From assembly GCA_964501505.1 (NCBI GenBank), contig CAZCSY010000007.1, positions 1-35,974 of the forward strand: 35,974 bases of DNA, written 5' to 3'. The translations under genes and the position numbers were made by a program. Positions 23,600-32,573 of the stretch are shown one piece after another. This DNA is from CAZCSY01 sp964501505 (GTDB lineage Bacteria; Omnitrophota; Gorgyraeia; Velamenicoccales; Velamenicoccaceae). The number at the start of each line of letters is the position of its first letter. The first letter of the stretch is position 1. The notes under the pieces are model-generated. The model made no database searches. It was not told the DNA's origin and was given only the letters and a program-made list of their open reading frames with translations.

Positions 23600-25001
23600 C
23601 CGCAACCCCAAAGATGACGATCGCATAAAACAGGACGAGACAGACGACCACACGCAACCAGCAGGGTAATTTTGAGAGCGCTTCTTCAGGGCTCCGGCTC
23701 CTGAACTCGAGGAACTGGAGCACGAGCAGGACCCCCGCATAAAGGGCCAGGCGCAGGGGCAACTCCAGGAGACTGAACCCCGGCGGCAGGAAAAAGTTAA
23801 ACAACACGGCCTTCAGCATTTGAGAGACCTGCGCCATAGATTCCGCCCGGAAGACAAGCCATCCCAGGCAGATCAGGTGAAAAAAGAAGACAGCCCTCAG
23901 CCCATACCAGAACCCCCCGACCCAGCGATTGCGCAACGAGGGGACCCGCGCCAGCAAAGGCGAGAACAACCGATGGACGATGAGGAGGAGCCCCTGATAC
24001 GCTCCCCAGACGACAAAGGTCCACTGGGCCCCGTGCCAGAGTCCTCCCAGCAACATGGTGACGGCGAGATTACGATACGTCCTGGCCCCTCCCTTTTTGT
24101 TTCCGCCCAGGGGAATATAGAGATAGTCCCTGAGCCACGTCGAGAGGCTGATGTGCCAACGCCTCCAGAACTCCCTGGGGTTGGTCGCAAAATACGGGAC
24201 GTTGAAGTTGATCATGATGTCGAAACCCAGACACTTGCCCAGGCCGCGCGCTATGTTGGAATACCCCGCGAAATCACAGAAGATCTGAAACGCGAAAAAG
24301 TAAATCGCCGACAAGACAAGGAAGCCGTTGTAGGGCGCCGAGGCCGAAAAAGCGGTATCCACGATCCGCGCGAGATTGTCCGCGACGAAGACCTTTTGGA
24401 ACAACCCCAGCAGGATCAGGTAACACCCGTCGCCGACCTTCTCCCGGGAGACGCGGCGCGGGGCCAATACCTGCGGCAGGAGCGTCTTGGCCCTCATGAT
24501 GGGACCGGCGACCAACTGGGGGAAAAAAGAGACGAAGAGGGCGTAATCCAGATAGCCGCCGACGGGTTTGATCTCCCTGCGATAGACATCGACCAGGTAA
24601 CTCATGGATTGAAACGTGTAAAACGAGATCCCGACCGGAAGGATGATCTGCAGCACGGGCAGGTGCCCGGAGATCCCCAGACGCTGGAGCAACACAACAA
24701 GGTTCTCCGCGAAAAAATTGTAGTACTTGAAAAAGCCCAGGATGCCCAGATTGACGCAGATACCCAGCGCGACGAAGCGCCTCCTCCTCCTGTCGTCCGT
24801 CGAACGCCCGATGACGCGGCCGCAGAGGAAATCGTTCGTGATGGTGACGAACATCAGGAACAGAAAACGCCAGTCCCAGGCGCCGTAAAAGACACAGCTG
24901 GCCACGAGCAGCATCCTGTTCTGCCGTCTGTGGTCCAGGACAAGATACAGCGCGTAGACGATGAGGAAGAATATCGCGAATGTTAAGGAATTGAATAACA
25001 T
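23568..25001 (-). CDS. MBOAT family O-acyltransferase (AlgI-like)
   Basis: 477 residues with about eleven membrane helices. The family's hallmarks are clear: 'FWRRWHISLSTWLRDYLYI' with H283, and 'LLGGLWHGAQWTFVVWG' with the catalytic H323; 'LPVGISFYTFQSMSYLVDVY' is also typical of AlgI and DltB relatives. It probably passes acetyl groups across the membrane to the SGNH partner encoded immediately downstream with overlap. The ATG at 25001 lies 15 bp after the stop of the TMTC-like gene, so it is in the same minus-strand operon. Confidence 0.95.
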   Translation of the reverse strand: MLFNSLTFAIFFLIVYALYLVLDHRRQNRMLLVASCVFYGAWDWRFLFLMFVTITNDFLCGRVIGRSTDDRRRRRFVALGICVNLGILGFFKYYNFFAENLVVLLQRLGISGHLPVLQIILPVGISFYTFQSMSYLVDVYRREIKPVGGYLDYALFVSFFPQLVAGPIMRAKTLLPQVLAPRRVSREKVGDGCYLILLGLFQKVFVADNLARIVDTAFSASAPYNGFLVLSAIYFFAFQIFCDFAGYSNIARGLGKCLGFDIMINFNVPYFATNPREFWRRWHISLSTWLRDYLYIPLGGNKKGGARTYRNLAVTMLLGGLWHGAQWTFVVWGAYQGLLLIVHRLFSPLLARVPSLRNRWVGGFWYGLRAVFFFHLICLGWLVFRAESMAQVSQMLKAVLFNFFLPPGFSLLELPLRLALYAGVLLVLQFLEFRSRSPEEALSKLPCWLRVVVCLVLFYAIVIFGVADAKYFIYFQF

Positions 25002-25016
25002 GGGCTCGGAAAAAAA

Positions 25017-27047
25017 CTACGTGTCCCCCGCGGCCTCCTTCAGCGCGTTGAGGAAAGCCGGATCGACGGCGAACCCCAGCGCCCGGGCCCGCTCGAGGTC
25101 TTGCCGGCTTGCGGCATATTCTCCCATCTTAAAATAGACCACCGCTCTGTTGTTATGCGCGAGGGCGTCATCGGGCCTCAATGCTATCGCCTTGCTGAGA
25201 TCAGCCAGGGCCTGCGCGTTTTTTTCTATCTTCATATACGCGTATCCCCTGTAGCTGTAGGCATCGGCATCGCCGGGAGCATTCTCTATCGCCTTGCCGG
25301 CGCGGGCAATGCCATTGAGAATTTTAACAAGTTCTGCCCGATGGACCTGGGCCGCCCCTAAACGGGGCATAAGCTCCAGGGCCTTATCAAAATCCCTCAG
25401 GGCCGCCTCCGGCTCGCCTCTGCCTTGATAGACCCTGCCGCGATTATTGTAGGCTGCCGCAAAGCCGGGATCCAGTTCTATCGCCCTGCTGAAATCAGAA
25501 AAGGCCTCCTCAATCTTGCCCTTATTCAAGTAAGCCAGGCCCCGGCAATTGTGGGCGATGGCATCTTCGGGATTGATCTCTATGGCCTTTTGCGCGTCGG
25601 CAAGGACCCGGTCAAAGTTGCCTTCGTTCAAGGACATCTTCGCCCTGTTATCGTAGAGGAGGGCCACATAGACAGGGTCGATTTCTATCGCCTTCCTGAA
25701 ATCGGAAAGCGCCTGTGCGATGTTTCCCGCATCTTGATGGGCCAGCCCCCGGCTGTGGTAAGACCTTGCCTTGCGGGGCGATTTGCGGACCGTGTCGTTC
25801 CAAAGCGTCACTTCATCTTTCCAGACGGCATTCCTGGCGTAGGCCAGGGCCGAATAAGAGAGGACCGTCATCGTGAGGAGGACCGCCATGGCGCGAAGGT
25901 GAAACCTTCCGACAAGATAATACATCCCGCTGACAAGGGCAAGGCTAAAGCCGGCCATCGGCAGATAAAGCCTGTGCTCGAAGATGACGTCCCGAATGGG
26001 GATAACGCTTGATTCCGGCAAGAGCGTGATGAAAAACCAAAAGATACCGAAGGATACCACCCTGTAATTCCGGACCATCCTCGCCGACAGCACGATAAGC
26101 CCGGCAAGAACAAGGGCGCTGGCCAGGACAGGCGCCTCGAAGAGGCCGTTGGCAACGGGATAATCATAATCGATATTCTGGTTGAACGGCGCTAACGCCA
26201 GCCTGATATAGGTGACGATGACCCGGAATTGGGTCAGGAGGTATCTCCCCGGAGACAGCTCCGGGAGCATCTCCGTGGCACGGTGCATCTCGCCCACATG
26301 TACTAATTTCGTCAAAAGCACCGTCGCAGGGATGATGAAGATGATTGATAAGAAAGGGATGAGGTATCCCGACCTCGCGGCCCTCTTGTCGCTCTTAAAA
26401 AAGAAAAATTCATAAAGCCCGATCATCACGGGCAGGGTGAGGGCCATCTCCTTGGTGAACATGCTCAAGACGGCCGCCATCAGCGAGCCGCCATAAAAAT
26501 ATTTCCAACGTCCGGACGACAGGCCCTGACCCTGGAGCAACCTGCCTTTGGCATAGAGGCACAACGACGTCAGATAAAAGAGCGTCGCCATCGAAGCGGC
26601 CCTCTGGACGATGTAGGTCACGCCTTGAGTCTGAACGGGATGCGCGACAAATACGAGTCCTGAGAACAAAGAAAGAAGCCCGGCAGAGCGCGCTATCTGT
26701 TGTTCTCTCATGCGGGGGGTGGAAAAAGTCAAAAGCGTAAACCACCAGACCAGGACCGCCGAGCCCAGATGGATGAGCAGGTTGACGACATGGTAGCCCC
26801 ACACGTCGAGCCGATGGAGATGGTAGTTGAGCGCGAAGGAAAGATAGGTCAGAAAACGCGTCGGCCAGAAATCCCAGATAGCCCGCAGATTCCGGACATC
26901 CCTCAAGGCGGGATTGGCGGTGATGGAAGGCCCATCGTCCCAATGGAAGGAGCTCGAGAAGGTGTTCGAGTAGCTGACAGTCCCCACCACGAGGATGATA
27001 AGGACAGACGCGGCCGCGAGCCACGCAGGCTTTTTTTCTAGTCTCAT
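25017..27047 (-). CDS. TMTC-like GT-C glycosyltransferase with C-terminal TPRs
   Basis: 676 residues. After the first helix comes 'FHWDDGPSITANPALRDV' (D37, D38), then 'YHVVNLLIHLGSAVLVWWF', 'FVAHPVQTQGVTYIVQRAASM' and 'IFEHRLYLPMAGFSL'. These variants are shared with the 601-residue neighbour and differ from the 13942-18434 pair, so this is a second subfamily. About seven TPRs lie between roughly residues 425 and 665 ('AIAHNCRGLAYLNKGKIEEAF' and similar). ATG 27047 has AGGGG 8 bp upstream. Catalysis on a polyprenyl-phosphate sugar is expected for the family; the acceptor is unknown. Confidence 0.83.
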   Translation of the reverse strand: MRLEKKPAWLAAASVLIILVVGTVSYSNTFSSSFHWDDGPSITANPALRDVRNLRAIWDFWPTRFLTYLSFALNYHLHRLDVWGYHVVNLLIHLGSAVLVWWFTLLTFSTPRMREQQIARSAGLLSLFSGLVFVAHPVQTQGVTYIVQRAASMATLFYLTSLCLYAKGRLLQGQGLSSGRWKYFYGGSLMAAVLSMFTKEMALTLPVMIGLYEFFFFKSDKRAARSGYLIPFLSIIFIIPATVLLTKLVHVGEMHRATEMLPELSPGRYLLTQFRVIVTYIRLALAPFNQNIDYDYPVANGLFEAPVLASALVLAGLIVLSARMVRNYRVVSFGIFWFFITLLPESSVIPIRDVIFEHRLYLPMAGFSLALVSGMYYLVGRFHLRAMAVLLTMTVLSYSALAYARNAVWKDEVTLWNDTVRKSPRKARSYHSRGLAHQDAGNIAQALSDFRKAIEIDPVYVALLYDNRAKMSLNEGNFDRVLADAQKAIEINPEDAIAHNCRGLAYLNKGKIEEAFSDFSRAIELDPGFAAAYNNRGRVYQGRGEPEAALRDFDKALELMPRLGAAQVHRAELVKILNGIARAGKAIENAPGDADAYSYRGYAYMKIEKNAQALADLSKAIALRPDDALAHNNRAVVYFKMGEYAASRQDLERARALGFAVDPAFLNALKEAAGDT

Positions 27048-27091
27048 GGAGAACCCCTGCGCCCCCTTAAATTCAAGGCCTTCCGGGACCC

Positions 27092-28897
27092 TTATTTAAA
27101 ATCGGGTGCGACCCGATACCCCACCTTGTGCGCCCACGCCATATCCCTGATACTTTTTTCATATTCCTTTTTTTGAAAATAAATTTTTGCCCGTTCTACA
27201 TAAGCCGGAGCAAAGGATGGATTGTTTTCTATCTCCCCGGCAAAATCCGCCAGGGCCCTCTCCCCGTTTCCCGTCGCTGCATACAGAAGACCGCGACGAT
27301 AGTGCGCCATGGGCAGGCGAGGATCAAGATCAAGGGCCTTGCTCAAATCAGAAATGGCGCGATTGAAATACTTCAGGCGGTGATAAACAATGGCCCTGTT
27401 ATAATAGGCGGCGGTCAAGGCCAGCCGCGTCTGCCCCGTCCTGCGGAATGCGGGCGAAGACGTGTCTTTTTCGTCGGCACCCTTTTCAAGGCCGATGGCA
27501 ATCACCTTATCATAATCGGCAAGGGCCCGCTTGACATCTCCTCTCATCGCATAGGCATCGCCCCTGTCGTTATACGCCCTGGCCTTCTGGGGCGATTTGG
27601 CGATGATGTCATTCCATAAGGAGAAATTATCCTTCCAGACAAAATTTCTTCTGTAACTCAACATCCCGTAGCCGGAAACAAGAACAAGCAGTACCGCTAT
27701 CCATCGGCCCGTATGCCTGCCCCTGAAAAGATAATACAAACCGCCGACGAGCAATAAGCTGAATCCGGCCATCGGCAGATAAAGTCTGTGCTCGAAAATA
27801 AGGTCGCGGATGGGCACGAGGGATGACTCAGGCGCCAGCGTCAGGAAAAACCAGAAGACGCCGAAAGAAATAATCCTGTAGCGCCGAAATGATTTCAGCG
27901 CCGCCGCAAAAATCGCGGCCAAAGCCAAAAGGCTGGCCAGGATAGCCGGTTCCATCAGACCCCTGGCTAAGGGGTAATCGTAATCCAGATTTTGGCGCAG
28001 AGGCAAAAAGAGAAGCCTCACATAGGTGATCAGCACCCTGAACTGTGTCGGGAGATATTCGAGCGGAGAAAAGGGCATCACGCCCTCGGCTGTCCGGCGC
28101 ATCTGGACGAAATCTACGGACCGGCTCAGGACCATGGTGACGGGAATAACGACTAGGGGAACAAGAAAAACGGCAACCCTCTTCCAGGGGATGCCCTTTG
28201 GGGTTCCGAAGAAACAAAATTCGTAAAGCAAGATCATCAGGGGAAGGGTGATGGTTGTTTCCTTCGTGAACATGGCGCAAAGGACAGCTGCCAGGGAGCC
28301 CGCATAAAAAAACCCGGCCCCTCTTTTTTCTTTCTCTTCCAGGAGCCTCGCCCGTATAAAGAGACAAAGCGCGGTCAGATAAAAAAGGGCGGCCAGAGAC
28401 GTCGCGCGCTGAATAATATAGGTTACCGCCTGGGTCTGGACGGGGTGCGTTTCAAAAACGAGAGCCGCGAAAAAACTCAAAAGGCCGGCACGGGAGACAA
28501 TCGCATCGTTCCTGAGGGCGGGGGTCGAAAACGTCAGGAGAAAAAACCACCAGACCAGAAGACTTGAGACCAGGTGGACGATCAGGTTGAAGACATGGTA
28601 TCCAAAAACGCGATCCTGACCCAGGGCATGGTTCGCCGCCAGGGTGAGATACGTCACAAAACGCGTGGGCCAAAAACTCCAGATAGCGCCTGCATGAAGC
28701 GGGCTTTTGAGCGAGGGATTGTTGACGATGGAATAGAAGTCGTCAAAATGAAACGCGCTCTCAAACGTATTGGAATAAATCAATAACGCCGGCAGGGCCA
28801 GGAGAAAAAACACAAGGAAGGGCGAACGAAACCAGCGCTCCGACCGGCTCGGGAGAGGTACAGGCGTTTCCTGGCAAGGGGGCCTATCGTATTCCAT
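27092..28897 (-). CDS. TMTC-like GT-C glycosyltransferase with C-terminal TPRs
   Basis: 601 residues from ATG 28897. The longer frame starting with TTG 28963 is rejected because it would begin inside the terminator at 28927-28958. The acidic loop is 'FHFDDFYSIVNNPSLKSP' (D52, D53), with 'VFETHPVQTQAVTYIIQRATSL' and 'IFEHRLYLPMAGFSL' as in the downstream 676-residue paralogue 44 bp away. About four to five TPRs end the protein ('MAHYRRGLLYAATGNGERAL' and similar). The pair looks like a tandem duplication. It is the likely first gene of an operon that continues through the MBOAT/SGNH, GT-C and epimerase genes. Confidence 0.82.
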   Translation of the reverse strand: MEYDRPPCQETPVPLPSRSERWFRSPFLVFFLLALPALLIYSNTFESAFHFDDFYSIVNNPSLKSPLHAGAIWSFWPTRFVTYLTLAANHALGQDRVFGYHVFNLIVHLVSSLLVWWFFLLTFSTPALRNDAIVSRAGLLSFFAALVFETHPVQTQAVTYIIQRATSLAALFYLTALCLFIRARLLEEKEKRGAGFFYAGSLAAVLCAMFTKETTITLPLMILLYEFCFFGTPKGIPWKRVAVFLVPLVVIPVTMVLSRSVDFVQMRRTAEGVMPFSPLEYLPTQFRVLITYVRLLFLPLRQNLDYDYPLARGLMEPAILASLLALAAIFAAALKSFRRYRIISFGVFWFFLTLAPESSLVPIRDLIFEHRLYLPMAGFSLLLVGGLYYLFRGRHTGRWIAVLLVLVSGYGMLSYRRNFVWKDNFSLWNDIIAKSPQKARAYNDRGDAYAMRGDVKRALADYDKVIAIGLEKGADEKDTSSPAFRRTGQTRLALTAAYYNRAIVYHRLKYFNRAISDLSKALDLDPRLPMAHYRRGLLYAATGNGERALADFAGEIENNPSFAPAYVERAKIYFQKKEYEKSIRDMAWAHKVGYRVAPDFK

Positions 28898-28926
28898 AAG
28901 CCGGCGAGATGAAAAAACCGCACACC

Positions 28927-28958
28927 AAAAAAAGACGGCGCACAAAACACAGCGCCGT
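28927..28958 (-). terminator. Rho-independent terminator of the B12/radical SAM gene
   Basis: On the minus strand ACGGCGC (28958-28952) pairs with GCGCCGT (28941-28935) and is followed by C and seven T (28933-28927). It lies 24 bp after the stop codon of the gene ending at 28982, and separates it from the glycosyltransferase operon. Confidence 0.9.
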
Positions 28959-28981
28959 ACCAAAAAGACTTAAGTCCGTGC

Positions 28982-30577
28982 TCAAGTTTCTGTCCTCTTT
29001 AAATCTCTCTTCAGATGGCTTCGGGCCTTAGCCAGCTTTTCCGTAAACTTCCCTTTGCGGAACTCTAACGTCCACCCCTTTATGATGATCCATCCGCCAA
29101 AGCGCGCGAGATCGTTTCGCCAGGAACGATACCACCTACGCCACCCTGAGCCGATATTATGCAGGAAAAAAAACAGGGCAGGAAACGAAAAAATATTCAA
29201 GACGATTTTGAACATATGTTGAAATCCATAGAAATTGCCCATGATCTTTCTGATCGCCATCTGCATCTGAAGGGGCGTCAACGGCTCATCCGGCTCAAAG
29301 AGAGGAAAGTTGCCGTCATAATACTCCCAGCCCATATCTTCCTTCGCATAGACCCTGTGCTGTGCGACGAGCCTATCCCGCAGCTCTGTTCCGGGAAGCG
29401 GAACAGGCAAAAGCACCTGGATGGTATCGATCCTGGCCTTCTTAATGAATGCCCGGAAACGGGTAGCCCGTTCTTTCGCGGACATGGCAAAGCGTATTCC
29501 CTCCGTCATCGGATAACCGAAGATAAACATTCCATGCACTAAAAACCCGAACCGGTGGAATATCCTGGCCAGATCTATCATTTCTTGAGGTCTTATCTTC
29601 TTATGCATGGCCTTCAACTCTTCTTCGATCGGAGATTCAAAACCGATGGCCACCGTATTGATCCCGGCCTGGCGCATCTCCAGGAGCAACTCCGGATCTT
29701 TCGCCTTGTCCAGACGTATCTGAACGGTGAGATCCAATCTGCGGCCTATTCTTTTTTGATAATCCCTCAACGACCGGCAAAACCGCAGGGTCTCGTCTCT
29801 TTGCTGGCCGAAAAGATCATCCACGATAAAAAAATGCCTGGCATCCTTTGTTTCCAAAAGAAATCGAATAGATTCCAGTAACCGCTCGGGAGAGGCGCAC
29901 CGGGGCTTGCCTTTGACCGTGCAAAATTCACATTGCATGCCGCAACCCCGAATCCGCTCAACCGGATATAATTTTATCGTGGCATAGCGTAACAAAGAAA
30001 AATCAGGCAAGGGCAGTCTGTCAAAATCAACCAAAGGTTCCCGCGGAGGCGTCTGGACTACCTTTGCGTTTTTTAAGAAGGCGATCCCTTTGACACCGAC
30101 GGGCTCACGATGACGGCAAAGAGCCTCCAGAAGCTCTCTGATCGCCTCTTCGCCCTCGCCGATAACCACATAATCCAATCCGGCGTTCAAGCCTTCGGCG
30201 ATGTTCTCGCCAACGAAATGCACCCCTCCGGCGACGGTCACCGCGCCCTTCTCTTTATAAAAGCGGACGAGCTGATAAAGCCGCGGTATCGTGCTGCTCA
30301 GACCGCCGTAGAATCCGACGACATCCGCCGGTCTGTGTGTTTGCAGGAACTTATGGTTGGCCCCAACCGGATCGGCCCGGGGCCCATACCGACAAAGATT
30401 GTTTTCATCAATGATTTCTACGTCCCACCCCGGCATCTCCCCTATGGCGCTCGCCACGCACACGGGGCCCAAAGCCGTCGTTCGCTGCGCGACATGCGAA
30501 TAGATATTGAACGTCGGATAAGCGGGTATCACCATCCTGAACCTGTTTCGGCTCTTGGATACATCAAGCCTGTCCAT
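28982..30577 (-). CDS. Radical SAM protein with N-terminal cobalamin-binding-type domain
   Basis: 531 residues from ATG 30577, with AGAGG 5 bp upstream. The N-terminal 180 or so residues have a Rossmann-like B12-binding layout ('DVVGFYGGLSSTIPRLYQL', 'VAGGVHFVGENIAEGL', 'VVIGEGEEAIRELLEAL'). The radical SAM motif is 'RGCGMQCEFC' (C212, C216, C219). The layout matches the BchE/elongator-like 'B12-binding radical SAM' group, often methyltransferases or ring-forming enzymes on lipids and natural products. A hydrophobic stretch near the C-terminus ('FSFPALFFFLHNIGSGW') may touch the membrane. The substrate is unknown. It is a single-gene unit: repeat copy D with its promoter lies upstream and a strong terminator lies downstream. 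Confidence 0.87.
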   Translation of the reverse strand: MDRLDVSKSRNRFRMVIPAYPTFNIYSHVAQRTTALGPVCVASAIGEMPGWDVEIIDENNLCRYGPRADPVGANHKFLQTHRPADVVGFYGGLSSTIPRLYQLVRFYKEKGAVTVAGGVHFVGENIAEGLNAGLDYVVIGEGEEAIRELLEALCRHREPVGVKGIAFLKNAKVVQTPPREPLVDFDRLPLPDFSLLRYATIKLYPVERIRGCGMQCEFCTVKGKPRCASPERLLESIRFLLETKDARHFFIVDDLFGQQRDETLRFCRSLRDYQKRIGRRLDLTVQIRLDKAKDPELLLEMRQAGINTVAIGFESPIEEELKAMHKKIRPQEMIDLARIFHRFGFLVHGMFIFGYPMTEGIRFAMSAKERATRFRAFIKKARIDTIQVLLPVPLPGTELRDRLVAQHRVYAKEDMGWEYYDGNFPLFEPDEPLTPLQMQMAIRKIMGNFYGFQHMFKIVLNIFSFPALFFFLHNIGSGWRRWYRSWRNDLARFGGWIIIKGWTLEFRKGKFTEKLAKARSHLKRDLKRTET

Positions 30578-30717
30578 GCACACCTCTTAAAAGCTCAGAA
30601 CAATCCATGGCAGATATCTGGTCAAAAAAACAACACCCGCAATAAGAAACCGGTAGACACGCTGTGGGCATAACTCAATAATCCTTTTCCTCATGCCCTC
30701 GCAACAGAAGGTGCGGT

Positions 30718-30764
30718 GTCGGAACCGGCCGCTCCGCTTATCGCTCGGCGACGCCTGTTCCGAC
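30718..30764. repeat. GC-rich palindromic hairpin
   Basis: GTCGGAAC (30718-30725) and GTTCCGAC (30757-30764) pair perfectly, with further partial pairing of the GC-rich interior. It lies in the intergenic region between the radical SAM gene and repeat copy D, next to a second palindrome. No function is assigned. Confidence 0.7.
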
Positions 30765-30766
30765 TC

Positions 30767-30802
30767 CCGTAAATTTTTTGCTCTATCGCAAAAAATTTAC
30801 GG
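30767..30802. repeat. Perfect 15-bp palindrome adjoining repeat copy D
   Basis: CCGTAAATTTTTTGC (30767-30781) and GCAAAAAATTTACGG (30788-30802) pair without mismatch around loop TCTATC. The right arm runs into the core of repeat copy D. On the minus strand the T6 run after the copy-D hairpin is part of this palindrome, so the core could end in a terminator-like structure. Confidence 0.85.
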
Positions 30803-30986
30803 AGAGGTCGGGATTCGGTCGCCGTCTATTCCCTAACCTCTTATATTACAAGATAATACCACTTATATCCCAAGACAATACCACTTTTGTCGTCGATGTC
30901 AAAAGGGGTTGCGGAATCTGATTGTTGCCCGATGTTTCCCTTTGTTGTGCGATGTTTTTCATTTGGATGGGCACAGAAGGAGCACC
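30799..30986 (-). repeat. Dispersed island repeat, copy D (tRNA-Ser-like core)
   Basis: Read on the minus strand: a GTGCTCC..TGTGCCC box pair, then GAAAAACATCGCACAAC and GGGAAACATCGGGCAAC, direct repeats 20 bp apart that differ from those of copies A, B, E and F. TTGACA-16-TATTGT follows, with a second TATTAT 21 bp on, and then AAGAGGTTAGGGA pairing with TCCCGACCTCT. The 3' arm CGAATCCCGACCTCTCCG looks like the end of a tRNA-Ser, though not exactly the one at 12988. It lies 52 bp beyond the stop of mscS. The rest of the 30578-31038 interval holds only the two palindromes described separately. Confidence 0.88.
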
Positions 30987-31038
30987 GAGATCATCGATCC
31001 TTCCTGCGGGGCTCTGGAGGCGGCAAGAAAACCCGATG

Positions 31039-32508
31039 CTACTTTCTCGGCGCATAACGCTCGGCAAACTGACGCAGCCACTCATTATCCGCGCCGGTCC
31101 CCATATAAAGCGTGCGGTGTGGGAACGGGATCTCGATGCCCAACTCGTCGAAACGGTTCTTCAGGCGCCGACGAAACTCCCGCGCCACCTCCCACTGCTT
31201 GATCGGCAACGTCTTGATGCGAAACTTGATCGTGACCTGGGAATCGCCGAAGTCGTCGACGCCGAACATCTCCAGATCGTCGAGGATCAACCGGCCGAAA
31301 TATTTGTCCTGGCGCATCTCCTTGGCCAGGTCCTTGATCACATCCATGACACGATCCACGTTTTCTTTATAGGCCACGCCGATGTCAAAGAGGGCATGAG
31401 AGTACTCTCTCGTGAAATTGATAACGGTCTTGATCTCCCCGTTAGGGATGACGATCACCCGCCCCTCCAGGTCGCGCAGCGTTGTGATGCGCAGATTGAT
31501 ACCTTCCACGAGGCCCGCGACGTCTCCGATCTTCACCACGTCGTTGATGCGGTACTGCCCCTCGATCAGGATGAAGAACCCGTTAATCACATCCCGGATC
31601 AGATATTGCCCGCCAAAACCAAACGCCAGACCGACGATGCCGGCGCCGGCCAGCAAAGGCGCCACGTCGAATCCAAATGCCTTTAAGACCATATAGAGGA
31701 TGACAAGGATGATCGCAATGGTCCCCAGCCAATAAAACAGGCGGCTCAGGGTCTTGGCCCGCAAGATCACTTCGCTTTCGCGAAGCGAGTCCTTTTCGGT
31801 CACCAGGTTTTCAAACTTCCTGACGGCAAATTTTATGAAAGAAAAAAGGATCAGACCGATCACGATAAGGATCGACGCCTCGATCCCCTTTTCCTTCCAG
31901 TCCCTCTTGGCGGCCTTCTCCTTTTTGAGGTTCTCCAGAGAGTCCTTAAGCTGCTGCACCTTGGTCTGCGTGAGCTCCAACTCCTGTTGGGCCACCGCCG
32001 CCTTGGAGGTTGCCGCGTCCAGCCGCGCCTGGTACGCTGAGACCTCTTTATCGATCTTTTCGGATTCAGCCGTCAATGCCTTGACCTTCTTGGCGAGCTG
32101 CGGGTCCTTCTGGACATCGGCCTGCTGCTTGACCGCCTCGAGCTCTTCCTTGACGGCCTGAGCCGCCTCCTGCTTCACCTGGACCTCTTTTGCCAACGTC
32201 TCTTTTTCCTGCAGTACCTCCTGCGCCTGGGCCTGAACCCCTTCCAGATGTTCCTCCTTTTTCTTGACCACCTCTTCGGTATTCGCCAGGCGTTTCTCGA
32301 TCTCCTTGACTTCGGGGGTCGTCGGCACGATCGCTTCTTTGATCTCCCCGGCGGCCTTGACGATATCGGGGGTCGCGTCTCCCGCATCCGGTTTTACCGT
32401 TTCGTTGGCCGGCGTATCCTGCTGGGCCCAACAAACAGGACCAAAACAGGCCGGGGCAACAGCTATCAGTAACAACAACGCGCTCCATAGCAAACGATGG
32501 CGCTTCAT
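31039..32508 (-). CDS. MscS-family mechanosensitive ion channel with long coiled-coil N-terminus
   Basis: 489 residues from ATG 32508 (AAGGGA 6 bp upstream). A signal peptide ('LLWSALLLLIAVAPACFGPVCWA') is followed by about 170 residues of heptad-rich coiled coil with many E, K, Q and A, presumably periplasmic. Three membrane helices follow, and the pore segment 'LLAGAGIVGLAFGFGGQYLI' has the Gly/Ala packing of MscS TM3. The beta domain is 'GQYRINDVVKIGDVAGLVEGINLRITTLRD', with 'VIVIPNGEI' after it. The C-terminus is short. Such channels relieve osmotic pressure; the coiled coil may contact the cell wall. Repeat copy E with a promoter lies upstream and copy D follows. Confidence 0.93.
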   Translation of the reverse strand: MKRHRLLWSALLLLIAVAPACFGPVCWAQQDTPANETVKPDAGDATPDIVKAAGEIKEAIVPTTPEVKEIEKRLANTEEVVKKKEEHLEGVQAQAQEVLQEKETLAKEVQVKQEAAQAVKEELEAVKQQADVQKDPQLAKKVKALTAESEKIDKEVSAYQARLDAATSKAAVAQQELELTQTKVQQLKDSLENLKKEKAAKRDWKEKGIEASILIVIGLILFSFIKFAVRKFENLVTEKDSLRESEVILRAKTLSRLFYWLGTIAIILVILYMVLKAFGFDVAPLLAGAGIVGLAFGFGGQYLIRDVINGFFILIEGQYRINDVVKIGDVAGLVEGINLRITTLRDLEGRVIVIPNGEIKTVINFTREYSHALFDIGVAYKENVDRVMDVIKDLAKEMRQDKYFGRLILDDLEMFGVDDFGDSQVTIKFRIKTLPIKQWEVAREFRRRLKNRFDELGIEIPFPHRTLYMGTGADNEWLRQFAERYAPRK

Positions 32509-32573
32509 CAATGTTCCCTTCTTTGTGGATGTTCAGATGGCGGCGCCGGAGCCGGAGGCTCCGGAAAACATAC

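Noticed and set aside
28898..28963. TTG start of the TMTC-like protein at 28963
   Set aside because: It would lie inside the rho-independent terminator of the upstream gene; ATG 28897 gives a normal N-terminus.
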